Assembly: GCA_947258815.1 (NCBI GenBank)
Contig: CAMYJW010000030.1
Coordinates: forward strand, 744,001-808,000
Source: an uncultured Sphingomonadaceae bacterium
Lineage (GTDB): Bacteria > Pseudomonadota > Alphaproteobacteria > Sphingomonadales > Sphingomonadaceae
Direction of reading: 5' to 3'
Length of the DNA stretch: 64,000 bases
A model generated the notes under the pieces. That model did not search any database. It had not been told where the DNA came from and worked only from the letters and a program-made list of their open reading frames with translations. This document shows positions 8,995 to 17,271 of the stretch, one piece after another (the stretch's first letter is position 1; the number at the start of each line of letters is the position of its first letter). The position numbers and the translations under genes were made by a program.

Positions 8995-9782
8995 TTCCCG
9001 CTCCATTTCGGCGCGCGTTTTTCGGCAAAGGCCCGCGCGCCTTCTTTGGCATCATCGGAGTTGATCACCGATTCCGAAAGCGGCCGCTGGAGATCGAACA
9101 TCTCGTCATCGCTCCACAAGCGACTTTCACGCATGATGCGCTTACTCATCGCCGTGGAAAGCGGAGCATTGGCCGCGATCTGCCCGGCCAGTTCCATCGC
9201 GGCATCCAGCGCTTCTCCGGGCGGCGCGATGCGATTGACCAACCCCCATTCGCGCGCCTCACCAGCCGGTATCATCGCGCCGGTCAGCGCATATTCCAGC
9301 GCAATGCCCGATGGAATGCGCCGTCCCAGCCGCAGCAGCCCGCCCGATCCGGCAACAAGCCCGCGCACTGCTTCGGGCAGGCCAAACTGCGCAGTATCGG
9401 CCGCCACGATCAGATCGCAAGCCAGCGCCAGTTCAAACCCGCCCGCCAGCGCATAGCCTTCTACTGCCGCAATCAACGGTTTGGTCGGCGGCGCCTCGCA
9501 CACACCTGCAAATCCGCGCCCTTCGATCTCCGGGCGCTCTCCATCGAGGAACGCTTTGAGATCCATGCCCGAACAGAAATTGCCGCCTCGCCCGGTTATT
9601 ATGCCGACGCGCAGATCGGGATCGCTGTCGAGCAGGTCCAGTGCACCCACCATCGCTTCGGATACCGCGCGGTTGACGGCATTGCGGCGCTCTGGCCGGT
9701 TGATCGCCATCAGCAAGACCGCGCCGCGCCGTTCAACCTCTACCGGAGGGGTATTGTTATCCGCCACAGGATCACCAACCAC
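8991..9782 (-). CDS. Enoyl-CoA hydratase/isomerase (crotonase family)
   Basis: A 263-aa crotonase-fold protein. The oxyanion-hole segments are NFCSGMDLKAF and EGYALAGGFELALACD; the glutamate in FGLPEAVRGL occupies the usual catalytic position. It hydrates or isomerises an enoyl-CoA, upstream of the dehydrogenase it overlaps. It lies 11 bases after the luciferase-like monooxygenase gene, in one operon. The exact reaction (hydratase, isomerase or ring cleavage) cannot be decided. Confidence 0.92.
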   Translation of the reverse strand: MVGDPVADNNTPPVEVERRGAVLLMAINRPERRNAVNRAVSEAMVGALDLLDSDPDLRVGIITGRGGNFCSGMDLKAFLDGERPEIEGRGFAGVCEAPPTKPLIAAVEGYALAGGFELALACDLIVAADTAQFGLPEAVRGLVAGSGGLLRLGRRIPSGIALEYALTGAMIPAGEAREWGLVNRIAPPGEALDAAMELAGQIAANAPLSTAMSKRIMRESRLWSDDEMFDLQRPLSESVINSDDAKEGARAFAEKRAPKWSGK

Positions 9783-9793
9783 GAACGAGGCGC

Positions 9794-10951
9794 CTAGCTG
9801 CCGTGCTTGTCTTTGAATGCGTCAACCGCAGCGGCCTGTTCTGCCGCCAGCTTGTCGCGCACGGCGCGCGTATCCTGCTCGCTTTGCTTGAGGCGGCGAT
9901 TGGTTTTCTTGAAATGCGGGATCACATAATCGCCGAAAATCTCATAGTGATGCTTCTTCGCCGCCCATGGCGCCCAGTTGTGATCGAACAGCAGATAACA
10001 GCCAAACCCGCCGTTTGAGAGCTCTTCAAGCTTCTCAATCTGCTCGATCGCATCTTCATAAGTGCCGATAACCGCCGCGCCGGTAGACATCGCCCATTCT
10101 ATATAATCATCCACCGTTTCGCCAACCGGCTCAAGCTGGGGCGTTGGCGTGGTATGCTGCAAATAATCGCAAAATTCGCGCAGGCCGTATGCCACGTCCT
10201 TGATCGCCTGATCCTTCGTCTCCGCCAGATGCATCAGGCCAACCAGACGCCAGTTCTTGCGGTCCATGGTCTTGCCACATTCCGCAGCGCGTTTTTCCGC
10301 CACGTCCCAATGCATCGCGAGCACGTCAACACCCGCTTTCATCGTGGCGCCAATGGAAAGCAGACCGCCGCCATATGTGCCGGCAAGGCGCGGCCCGGAA
10401 GGCGAGACAATCGCGGCTGCAGCCATTTCGGGATGCGGATCCTGATAGAAATCAAGCTGGAGCTTGGCATCCACCAGCTTGTATCGCTTGGTTTCAACGC
10501 TGATCGGTTCATCGCTGGTCATCAGGTGCATCAGCACCACGGTATCCTCTTCCAGCGCGTCGCGCTGTTCGGAAGGGTGGATACCCAGCATGCCCGCATC
10601 GGTGGCCAGCGCACCGGGGCCAAGGCCCAGCATCACGCGGCCGCGCGTGAGATGATCAAGCATCGCCAGCCGGTCAGCCACCCACAGCGGATTATGATAC
10701 GGCAGAGAAACCACACCCGTGCCCAGCCGGATATACTTCGTTTGCGCCGCGACATGGGCGATGAACAGCATCGGATCGCCAATGGGTTCGGCCCCGCCGG
10801 AATGGTGTTCACCAAACCACGCTTCATCGAAACCGATCGTATCGGCAAGCTGCACAATCTCCACATCGCGCTGAAGCGCATATGTCGGGTTGTAATTCAC
10901 CGGCAGGTGGTGTGGCGGAATGAACGTCCCGAAACGCATACGGCCTGACAT
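9794..10951 (-). CDS. LLM-class (luciferase-like) flavin-dependent oxidoreductase
   Basis: A 385-aa bacterial-luciferase-fold flavin monooxygenase and first gene of the minus-strand operon. Family features are FGTFIPPHH at the start, GFDEAWFGEHHSGG near residue 40, RLGTGVVSLPYHNPLWVADRLAMLDHLTRGR near 75-105 and GLGPGALATDAGMLG. Such FMNH2-using enzymes include the type II Baeyer-Villiger diketocamphane monooxygenases, so oxygen insertion into a ketone is a reasonable guess given the beta-oxidation genes behind it. No flavin reductase is nearby. A palindrome at 11052-11071 lies about 100 bases upstream. Confidence 0.92.
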   Translation of the reverse strand: MSGRMRFGTFIPPHHLPVNYNPTYALQRDVEIVQLADTIGFDEAWFGEHHSGGAEPIGDPMLFIAHVAAQTKYIRLGTGVVSLPYHNPLWVADRLAMLDHLTRGRVMLGLGPGALATDAGMLGIHPSEQRDALEEDTVVLMHLMTSDEPISVETKRYKLVDAKLQLDFYQDPHPEMAAAAIVSPSGPRLAGTYGGGLLSIGATMKAGVDVLAMHWDVAEKRAAECGKTMDRKNWRLVGLMHLAETKDQAIKDVAYGLREFCDYLQHTTPTPQLEPVGETVDDYIEWAMSTGAAVIGTYEDAIEQIEKLEELSNGGFGCYLLFDHNWAPWAAKKHHYEIFGDYVIPHFKKTNRRLKQSEQDTRAVRDKLAAEQAAAVDAFKDKHGS

Positions 10952-11051
10952 AGAGCATCTCCCTCAGGCGTTTTGTCATTATCGAACGGAAAGCCCGCGT
11001 CCAAACGGTTTCCGCCGCCAAGGTGCCCGTTCCTCCGGCGTCTGCGCACAG

Positions 11052-11071
11052 CTACAACACCATTGTTGTAG
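11052..11071. promoter_or_regulatory. Candidate TetR operator between divergent LLM and TetR genes
   Basis: A palindrome with 8-bp arms CTACAACA (11052-11059) and TGTTGTAG (11064-11071) around CCAT. It lies between the divergent monooxygenase operon (start 10951) and the TetR gene (start 11237), the classical place for a repressor that controls both its own gene and its target. Its CAACA-N4-TGTTG core recurs at 313-326 and 16057-16070. Confidence 0.65.
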
Positions 11072-11236
11072 GGTCAACAGAACTCAACGGGATCGCCTCA
11101 GCGGATCGCCAAAAACCTGCCGCTTGTTCTGCGCGCGATTTCAGCTAGTTTTCGGCTCAACACCAGCAGGGGTTTGGAGTTGCTTGCGTTTCAGGCAGCG
11201 CAAGCCACACCGGGAACCGGACAGAATCGGGAATTG

Positions 11237-11887
11237 ATGAGCAAGGGCAGTGTAATCAGGCAACGCCGGGCAGCCGCAGAGGCGGATCCGGTCGCCTATG
11301 AGGCGAAGCGCAAGGAAATTGCCGAAGCGGCCGTGCGCGTTTTCGATCGGCTGGGCTTTCAGAAGGCGTCGATCTCCGCCGTTGCGCAGGAGATGAAAGT
11401 CGATCGCTCGACGCTTTATTATTATATTTCCTCAAAGGAAGAGCTGTTTGACGAAGTCGTGCGCACCGTTGTCGAGAGAAACCTTGAGCTGGTGCGCCGC
11501 ATTGCCCAGAGCAAGGTGAAACCGGCCCGCAAGCTGCGCGATATGATCACCGCGCTGATGAGCTCTTATGGAGAGCATTATCCGCTGTTCTATATCTACA
11601 TTCGCGAAAATCTCTCACACGTCAGCGATGATCGCTCCGAATGGTCACGCGGCATGCGCGAGATGAACCGCGTCACCACCGATGCAATGATCGGGGTGAT
11701 CGAGGAAGGCTTTGCCGACGGCAGCTTTCGCAAGGCGGGATCGGCGCGGGTTGTCGCCTATGGCGTGTTTGGCATCATCGGCTGGACAAATCGCTGGTTT
11801 CGGCCATCAGACAGCGAAGTGAGCGCTGAGGAAATCGGCCAGACATATGCCGACATGATCCTGTCCGGGCTGGAAACGCCTTATTGA
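11237..11887 (+). CDS. TetR/AcrR-family transcriptional regulator
   Basis: A 216-aa TetR repressor. The helix-turn-helix lies at residues about 35-60 (SISAVAQEMKVDRSTLYYY followed by SSKEELFDEVV). ATG at 11237 was preferred over an in-frame TTG at 11174, because the preceding 21 codons are not TetR-like. It is divergent from the luciferase-like operon, with the 11052-11071 palindrome between them, and its C-terminal half is clearly related to the partial TetR at the left edge. It probably senses a pathway metabolite, perhaps an acyl-CoA. Confidence 0.92.
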   Translation: MSKGSVIRQRRAAAEADPVAYEAKRKEIAEAAVRVFDRLGFQKASISAVAQEMKVDRSTLYYYISSKEELFDEVVRTVVERNLELVRRIAQSKVKPARKLRDMITALMSSYGEHYPLFYIYIRENLSHVSDDRSEWSRGMREMNRVTTDAMIGVIEEGFADGSFRKAGSARVVAYGVFGIIGWTNRWFRPSDSEVSAEEIGQTYADMILSGLETPY

Positions 11888-11918
11888 TCGAACATGCGGT
11901 GCGCGCTTTTCGGCGTGC

Positions 11919-12686
11919 TCAGTTCATAATCGCAACAGCGCGGGTCCACCCGGCAGACGCCGCCTTGATCTTCACCGGGAAGCAGGCAACCGTAAAACCA
12001 TCGGCAGGCAGGCTTTCCAGATTGTGCAGCTTTTCAAGATGGCAATAGCCGATGTCGCGCCCGGCCTTGTGCCCTTCCCAGATCAGCCCCGCATCCTTTG
12101 TTTCGGCATAGCGTTCTCCGGTATATGTGAACGGCACATCCCAGCTCCACGCATCGGTTCCGGTCACGCGCACGCCGCGTTCAAGCAGCCACATCGTCGC
12201 CTCGCGGCCCATGCCGCAGCCCGATGACACATAGTTTTCCTGCCCATAACGCGCGCCTGCCGCGGTGTTGACCAGCACGATATCGAAGGGCTGCAAATCG
12301 TGCCCCGTCCGCGCGATCTCTGCTGCGACATCCGCGGCAGTGACGATATAGCCATCGTCAAAGTGCCGGAAGTCCAGCTTTACGCCCGGCCTGAAACACC
12401 AGTCCAGCGGCACTTCGTCAATCGTGATCGCGCGCTTGCCTTTGTCCATCGTCGAGGCGAAGTGATAAGGCGCATCAAGATGCGTGCCGTTATGCGTGTT
12501 GAGCCTGATGAACTCGATCGCCCAGGCTTCGGAATCGGGCATATCCTGCGCTTGAAGCCCCGGAAAAAAAGCCTGCAACCCCTCAACCGACTGCTGGTGA
12601 TTCACGTATTCGATTTCGGGCCGATAGCCCGGCGGATCGGATGCAACATCGCCTTCCAGCGGGATCGACAGGTCAACGATCTGCAT
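11919..12686 (-). CDS. Cyclase-family protein (kynurenine formamidase-like metal hydrolase)
   Basis: A 255-aa member of the cyclase/KynB family, metal-dependent amide or ester hydrolases that also open lactones or hydrate rings. The signature HNGTHLDAPYHF (about residues 65-76) carries the metal ligands, and VLVNTAAG and GTDAWSWD are typical later segments. It is the last gene of the minus operon from 15802, 2 bases after the BKACE stop. In a degradation route it could open a ring or hydrolyse an amide or lactone; the substrate is unknown. Confidence 0.88.
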   Translation of the reverse strand: MQIVDLSIPLEGDVASDPPGYRPEIEYVNHQQSVEGLQAFFPGLQAQDMPDSEAWAIEFIRLNTHNGTHLDAPYHFASTMDKGKRAITIDEVPLDWCFRPGVKLDFRHFDDGYIVTAADVAAEIARTGHDLQPFDIVLVNTAAGARYGQENYVSSGCGMGREATMWLLERGVRVTGTDAWSWDVPFTYTGERYAETKDAGLIWEGHKAGRDIGYCHLEKLHNLESLPADGFTVACFPVKIKAASAGWTRAVAIMN

Positions 12687-12688
12687 TG

Positions 12689-13621
12689 TCAGAACTCCAC
12701 CCTGTCGCCGCCCTTGAGCCCCAGCATTTCGCGCGCTTCAGCCGGACTGGCGGGTTCGCGCCCCATTTCGCGGATGATCCGCACGATCTTTTCAACCTGT
12801 TGCGCGTTGGACGCGGCAAGCTGGCCGCGCGTGATAAACAGGCTGTCTTCCAGGCCGACGCGGACATTACCGCCCATCAGCGCGGATTGTGTGAGAAACG
12901 GCATCTGGTGACGGCCAGCGGCCAACACCGACCACTTGAAATTCTCAGGACCAAACAGGCGATCCGCAGTCATTTTCATGAATGTCAGGTTTTCCAGATC
13001 CGGCCCGACACCGCCCAGAATGCCGAAAATCATCTGGATGAAAAACGGCGGCTTGATCAGCCCGCGATCGACAAAATGGGCAAGGTTATAAAGGTGCCCC
13101 AGATCATAGCATTCCAACTCAAACCGGGTGCCCGCATCGCTCATCGATTCGATAATCGTGGTGATATCGCGGAAGGTATTGCGGAAAATATAATCGTCGG
13201 AATTGGAAACGTAGCTTTCTTCCCAGTCATGCTTCCATGTCTTGATCTTCTTGGCGACATCGAAAAACGCGAAGTTGATCGAGCCCATGTTGAGCGAGCA
13301 CATTTCGGGCTGAAAATGCTTTGCCGCCAGCAGCCGTTCTTCCACCGGCATCGTCGCCGAACCGCCCGTCGTCAGGTTCAGAACTGCATCGGTGCGTTGC
13401 TTGAGAACCGGCAGAAACTGGTTGTAGATCGCCGGATCGCCTGTGGGTTTGCCGTTTTCCGGCTCACGCGCATGAAGATGCAGGATCGCCGCCCCGGCAT
13501 CGACAGCGGCGATGCCTTGCTCGGCGATTTCCGAAGGCGTGACCGGCAGCGCGTCCGACATTGTCGGCGTATGCGCCCCGCCAGTGACCGCGCATGTGAT
13601 GATGACTTTGTTATCTGCCAT
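12689..13621 (-). CDS. Beta-keto acid cleavage enzyme (BKACE, DUF849)
   Basis: A 310-aa BKACE protein. The family exchanges a beta-keto acid with acetyl-CoA, giving acetoacetate and a new acyl-CoA. Zinc-site HLHAR lies at about residue 48-52 (AAILHLHAREPENGKPTGDP), and the C-terminal GGNVRVGLEDSLF is a strong signature. It lies between the SnoaL-like and cyclase-type genes in the same operon, spaced by only a few bases. It would provide the C-C cleavage step of the pathway. The family is subdivided by substrate, which cannot be read here. Confidence 0.93.
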   Translation of the reverse strand: MADNKVIITCAVTGGAHTPTMSDALPVTPSEIAEQGIAAVDAGAAILHLHAREPENGKPTGDPAIYNQFLPVLKQRTDAVLNLTTGGSATMPVEERLLAAKHFQPEMCSLNMGSINFAFFDVAKKIKTWKHDWEESYVSNSDDYIFRNTFRDITTIIESMSDAGTRFELECYDLGHLYNLAHFVDRGLIKPPFFIQMIFGILGGVGPDLENLTFMKMTADRLFGPENFKWSVLAAGRHQMPFLTQSALMGGNVRVGLEDSLFITRGQLAASNAQQVEKIVRIIREMGREPASPAEAREMLGLKGGDRVEF

Positions 13622-13626
13622 GACGA

Positions 13627-14043
13627 TCAGGCCGGCTGCACTGCGGACAGGCTTTGCCCGAAGCAGTTTGCGCTCAGCTGGTTGGGGTCCATGAACTCGA
13701 TCATCTCTTTCACTTTGCCGTCCACGATGTGGAACGCGAAGGCATAGTTGCGCTGCTTATATTGCCCAAATCTGGCAGGCCCTTCGCCGTGGCCAAGCGC
13801 AACCCCGCGATCACCTTCCGCGATAATCCGCGTGCACACGACAACCGGCGGTGAAACGAAACGCTCTTCCAGCAACGGCACCAGCGAGCTGGTGATGTGA
13901 TCGGGGCCCACATATGTCCCCGAAACCGGCGTATCGCCGATGATCACATATTCGCCATCTTCGGCAAACATCTGGAACGCATCCAGAAATTCGCCGCTGT
14001 TCATCTTGTCCATGTAAGCCTGGATCACTTCGCGTGTTGACAT
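13627..14043 (-). CDS. SnoaL/NTF2-like protein
   Basis: A 138-aa nuclear-transport-factor-2-fold protein of the ketosteroid-isomerase/SnoaL type (EVIQAYMDKMNSGEFLDAFQMFAEDGEYVIIGDTPVSGTYVG is typical of the first half). The ATG at 14043 has GGGAGA 8 bases upstream, so the five upstream codons were left out. It lies between SDR and BKACE genes and may isomerise or hydrolyse an intermediate. It is one of three short or double SnoaL-like proteins, plus a Rieske beta subunit, in the two catabolic islands. Confidence 0.8.
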   Translation of the reverse strand: MSTREVIQAYMDKMNSGEFLDAFQMFAEDGEYVIIGDTPVSGTYVGPDHITSSLVPLLEERFVSPPVVVCTRIIAEGDRGVALGHGEGPARFGQYKQRNYAFAFHIVDGKVKEMIEFMDPNQLSANCFGQSLSAVQPA

Positions 14044-14082
14044 TGATTTTTCTCCCAAAAACCCGGCTTTTTCAATCGCCGC

Positions 14083-14895
14083 TCAGCGGTTTGCTTCCTC
14101 GATTTCCTGCCGCGATGGCGATGTCAGCATGGTATCGCCCGCAGTCATCCCGCCATCGACAGGAAGAACCTGCCCTGTGACATATCCCGCTTCATCCGAA
14201 AGCAGGAACGCAATCACCCGCGCAACGTCAAGCGGATTGCCAAACCGCCCCATCGGCGTGCGCGCCAGAACGGCATTGGCATAGCTTTCCACTTTCAGAA
14301 CCCGCTCGGTCATTCCGGTTTCGATATAACCGGGGCTGACCGCGTTCACTCTCACCTTGCGCGCGGCCAGTTCAACCGCCAGCGCGCGGGTCAGCATCGC
14401 CAGCCCGCCCTTTGCCGAAATGTATGGCGAAAGATTTGCCCCTGCAAAATGCGCCATCACCGAAGCGACATTGACAATCGCGCCTTGTGCATCGCCAATC
14501 TGGCGGACAAGCTGTTGCGACATGATCATCGCGCCGACCAGATTGGTGTCGATCACCTTTTTCCAGTCATCGAGCGGGAAATCCTCAAACGGGCAACCGA
14601 TGGTGATGCCCGCCGCGTTGACAAGGCCGGTTGCGCAGTCCCCCGCCGATGCGATCTGCGCGTAAAATGCCTTGCACGATGCCTCGTCACTGATGTCGAG
14701 CGGATAGGCCCGCGCATTACCGCCTTTGGCGAGGATATCTTCGGCTACGGCTTCGCCGCTGTCGGGCCGATAATCGCCAAGGATAACGGTGTGTCCGCGC
14801 TCTGCCAGCAAACGCGCCGCGCCCTCACCGATGCCCGAACCCGCACCGGTGACGATCGTGACGGGTGGAACGGGTTTGGTCGTCTTGCTGCTCAT
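14083..14895 (-). CDS. Short-chain dehydrogenase/reductase
   Basis: A 270-aa classical SDR. Cofactor motif TGAGSGIG is near residue 16, NAAG near 93, catalytic YISAK (Tyr-x3-Lys) near 165, and the PG motif VSPGYIETGM follows. The acidic residue after strand 2 (LGDYRPD) suggests NAD rather than NADP. It stands 1 base after the esterase stop, so both are in one operon. A likely role is alcohol/ketone interconversion of the hydrolysis product. Confidence 0.93.
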   Translation of the reverse strand: MSSKTTKPVPPVTIVTGAGSGIGEGAARLLAERGHTVILGDYRPDSGEAVAEDILAKGGNARAYPLDISDEASCKAFYAQIASAGDCATGLVNAAGITIGCPFEDFPLDDWKKVIDTNLVGAMIMSQQLVRQIGDAQGAIVNVASVMAHFAGANLSPYISAKGGLAMLTRALAVELAARKVRVNAVSPGYIETGMTERVLKVESYANAVLARTPMGRFGNPLDVARVIAFLLSDEAGYVTGQVLPVDGGMTAGDTMLTSPSRQEIEEANR

Positions 14896-14896
14896 C

Positions 14897-15802
14897 TCAG
14901 GCGCTCATGTGCGATCTGGCAAATTCGGAAATCATCGCCAGCCCCTCGCGCGCCTCGGGCAGGCGATCGGCATAGAGCGTCCAGATATGGGCCATGCCCT
15001 CTCCTTCGAAATAGGTTGTATCAACGCCGGCTTTTTTTGCCGCCTCGGCACACTGTTTGCCATCGTCGCGCATCATTTCAATGCCGCCTGCCATGATCAG
15101 CAGAGGCGCCAGCCCTTCCCAGTTTCCATAAAGCGGCGAAAAGTTTGGATCTTTTGGATCGTTATCACCGCAATAGGCCTGCCCCAGCGCAGCCAGAAAA
15201 TCCTCCGTGACCAGCGGATCGACAGCCGCATTTTCCTTGTAGGACGGGCCGCTGCGCGCAAAATCGGCGAGCGGCGAAATGGCGATCCCGCACGCCGGCT
15301 GCGCCACGCCCTGATCGCGTAATTTCTGCAGCGCCCCTAGCACAAGCCCGCCACCTGCAGAATCTCCGCACAATACAATACGCCCCGGATCAACTCCCTG
15401 ATCGAGCAGCGCGCGATACACCGCAACGCAATCGTCAACACCTGCCGGACACGGATTTTCAGGCGCCAGCCGATAATCCACCAGCAACACCGCACATCCG
15501 CTGGCCGCCGAGAGATAGCCGCCAAATGCGCGATAGCCGTGCGCCGATCCCAGCAGATACCCGCCCGAGTGGCAGTGAATAATCACGCGCCCCGAGTCGG
15601 CCTCGGGCGCCGAGGCCTGGATACAGGAAACGCCGCCCAACGTTTCAGGCGCAAACTGCGTGTCGACCGGGACGGGAAACTGCGCCAGCCACTCTTCAAA
15701 AATGCGGCGCAGATCGTCAAACGTATATTCGGGGTCCGCCAGCCACGCATCGCGCAGTTCACTGTTGAGACGCAGAACGTCTTCGGATTCGGGACTGGGC
15801 AT
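14897..15802 (-). CDS. Alpha/beta hydrolase (hormone-sensitive-lipase family esterase)
   Basis: A 301-aa HSL-family esterase and first gene of the second minus-strand catabolic operon. The oxyanion motif, usually HGGG, reads HSGGY (about residue 90), the nucleophile elbow is CGDSAGGG, and the late segment GGIEMMRDDG...GMAHIW carries the expected His; the acid position reads Glu where most members have Asp. ATG at 15802 is preceded by AGGTGA. Hydrolysis of a carboxylic ester or lactone is likely, for example after Baeyer-Villiger oxidation by one of the luciferase-like enzymes. Confidence 0.88.
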   Translation of the reverse strand: MPSPESEDVLRLNSELRDAWLADPEYTFDDLRRIFEEWLAQFPVPVDTQFAPETLGGVSCIQASAPEADSGRVIIHCHSGGYLLGSAHGYRAFGGYLSAASGCAVLLVDYRLAPENPCPAGVDDCVAVYRALLDQGVDPGRIVLCGDSAGGGLVLGALQKLRDQGVAQPACGIAISPLADFARSGPSYKENAAVDPLVTEDFLAALGQAYCGDNDPKDPNFSPLYGNWEGLAPLLIMAGGIEMMRDDGKQCAEAAKKAGVDTTYFEGEGMAHIWTLYADRLPEAREGLAMISEFARSHMSA

Positions 15803-16177
15803 GTAACTCACCTCTCCATAAGCCCCAACCAAACCGGGGGGTTCTCACAAATTTCCACGTCGGCGTGTAAGAAACGTGTGAGGACTGAATCTCCATCCAA
15901 GACCACCCATCCTGGCAAACACGCTTCAAAAAAATACAATATATGTAATTGTTTATTATGTTTTTTATTTTCGCACACCAGGCAGAACCGGCCGCCTGCA
16001 CACATACATCGCCAACAGCTGCTTCCCCTTTTGCTATTCAAAAAAATGCCATCGATCAACAGCTGTGTTGCGAATCAATCCGGTGCAAGTTAGGTCTGCC
16101 AGTCTGATATGGTTTAACTTACAGATGTGCTGAACGGCCATTGTCTTTGAGCCGGGATCAGCTTGGGAGAGAATGCA
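15803..16177. other. AT-rich divergent promoter region
   Basis: This 375-base region separates the esterase operon from the second luciferase-like gene. It has a markedly AT-rich core (about 15928-15972, runs of A and T) unlike the surrounding coding DNA, one lone CAACA-GCTG half-site at 16013-16021 and the full palindrome at 16057-16070. No gene was found in it. Confidence 0.6.
16057..16070. promoter_or_regulatory. Candidate TetR operator (CAACA-N4-TGTTG)
   Basis: CAACA (16057-16061) - GCTG - TGTTG (16066-16070) lies 108 bases before the luciferase-like gene at 16178 and in the shared upstream region of the esterase operon. It has the same core and spacer as the sites at 313-326 and 11055-11068. 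Confidence 0.5.
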
Positions 16178-17263
16178 ATGGAAATCGGCCAACTGAACGT
16201 CATGCAAAACTGGCATAAAGACCTGAGCGATCAGGAAATGTGGCAGGGCGAAGTCGATCTGGCGATATCGGCCGACAAGCTTGGCTTTGATTCGCTGTGG
16301 TGCGTGGAACACCACTTTGAAGATTATGGCCTGTGCCCCGACAACATGCAGTATCTCACCTATCTTGCCGCCCTGACGAAAAACGCGAAGCTGGTTCCCG
16401 GCGCTGTCATCGTTCCGTGGAACGACCCCCTGCGCGTTGCCGAAAAGATGGCAATGCTGGAATATGCCGCGCCGGGGCGGGTTGGCCTTGGCATGGGTCG
16501 TGGCCTTGCCCGCCGTGAATACCTTGGCATGAAAGTTCCGATGGAAGAAGCGCGTGGCCGCTTCGAAGAAGGTACACGCCTGATTCTCGATGCGCTGGAA
16601 AATGGCTACATCGAAAGCGACACGGAGCTGTTCAAACAGCCGCGCGTGGATATTCGCCCGCGCCCGCTGCGCGGCTATCGCGACGATTTCTATTGCGTCG
16701 CAATGTCGATGGAATCCTCGGAATCCGCTGCCGAACTGGGCGGAAACATGATGACATTCATCCAGCATGCGTTTGATCGCCATGTGCCGATGATTGAAAA
16801 CTATCGCGAGAAATTCCGCGAAGTTCACGGCAAGGAAGCCCCCCCGCCGATGCTGACCGACGTCACCATCATCCATGAAGACGAGGAAGAAGCCCGGCGC
16901 CTTGCCTACGAACACATCGGCAATCACTTCATCGCGGTGACCGATCACTATGAATTTGCGGGCGATCACTTCAAAAACATTCGTGGCTATGAAAGCTATC
17001 AGGCTGGCGCGGAGCTTATCAAATCCGCCGGCATGGAAGAATCGCAGAAGACATATATCGAAGCGCAAAACTACGGCACACCCAAGCAAGTCCTTGAAAA
17101 ATACCGCGAACGGATGGACCTGATCGGTGATTTCAACACGATGCTGGTCGTCTCATCAGGCGGCATCCCGTTTGATATCGCGCAGAACAGTCTCAAACTG
17201 TTTGCCGAGCAGGTCATGCCCGAATTGCGCAAGATGGGCGCACGCAACGCGGTTTCCGCCTGA
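16178..17263 (+). CDS. LLM-class (luciferase-like) flavin-dependent oxidoreductase
   Basis: A 361-aa luciferase-fold flavin monooxygenase, only distantly similar to the one at 9794-10951. Features are KLGFDSLWCVEHHFEDYG near residue 32, KLVPGAVIVPWNDPLRVAEKMAMLEYAAPGRVGLGMGRG, and LTDVTIIHEDEEEARRLA in the C-terminal third. ATG 16178 is chosen because GGGAGAG lies 6 bases before it. It is followed after 8 bases by an NADP-dependent reductase gene, suggesting a two-gene unit. Like other members it needs reduced FMN from an unlinked reductase. Confidence 0.92.
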   Translation: MEIGQLNVMQNWHKDLSDQEMWQGEVDLAISADKLGFDSLWCVEHHFEDYGLCPDNMQYLTYLAALTKNAKLVPGAVIVPWNDPLRVAEKMAMLEYAAPGRVGLGMGRGLARREYLGMKVPMEEARGRFEEGTRLILDALENGYIESDTELFKQPRVDIRPRPLRGYRDDFYCVAMSMESSESAAELGGNMMTFIQHAFDRHVPMIENYREKFREVHGKEAPPPMLTDVTIIHEDEEEARRLAYEHIGNHFIAVTDHYEFAGDHFKNIRGYESYQAGAELIKSAGMEESQKTYIEAQNYGTPKQVLEKYRERMDLIGDFNTMLVVSSGGIPFDIAQNSLKLFAEQVMPELRKMGARNAVSA

Positions 17264-17271
17264 GATCGCGT

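Noticed and set aside
16085..16120. Inverted AAGTTA / TAACTT before the second luciferase-like gene
   Set aside because: Arms are short and widely spaced; the CAACA-N4-TGTTG site nearby is far stronger.
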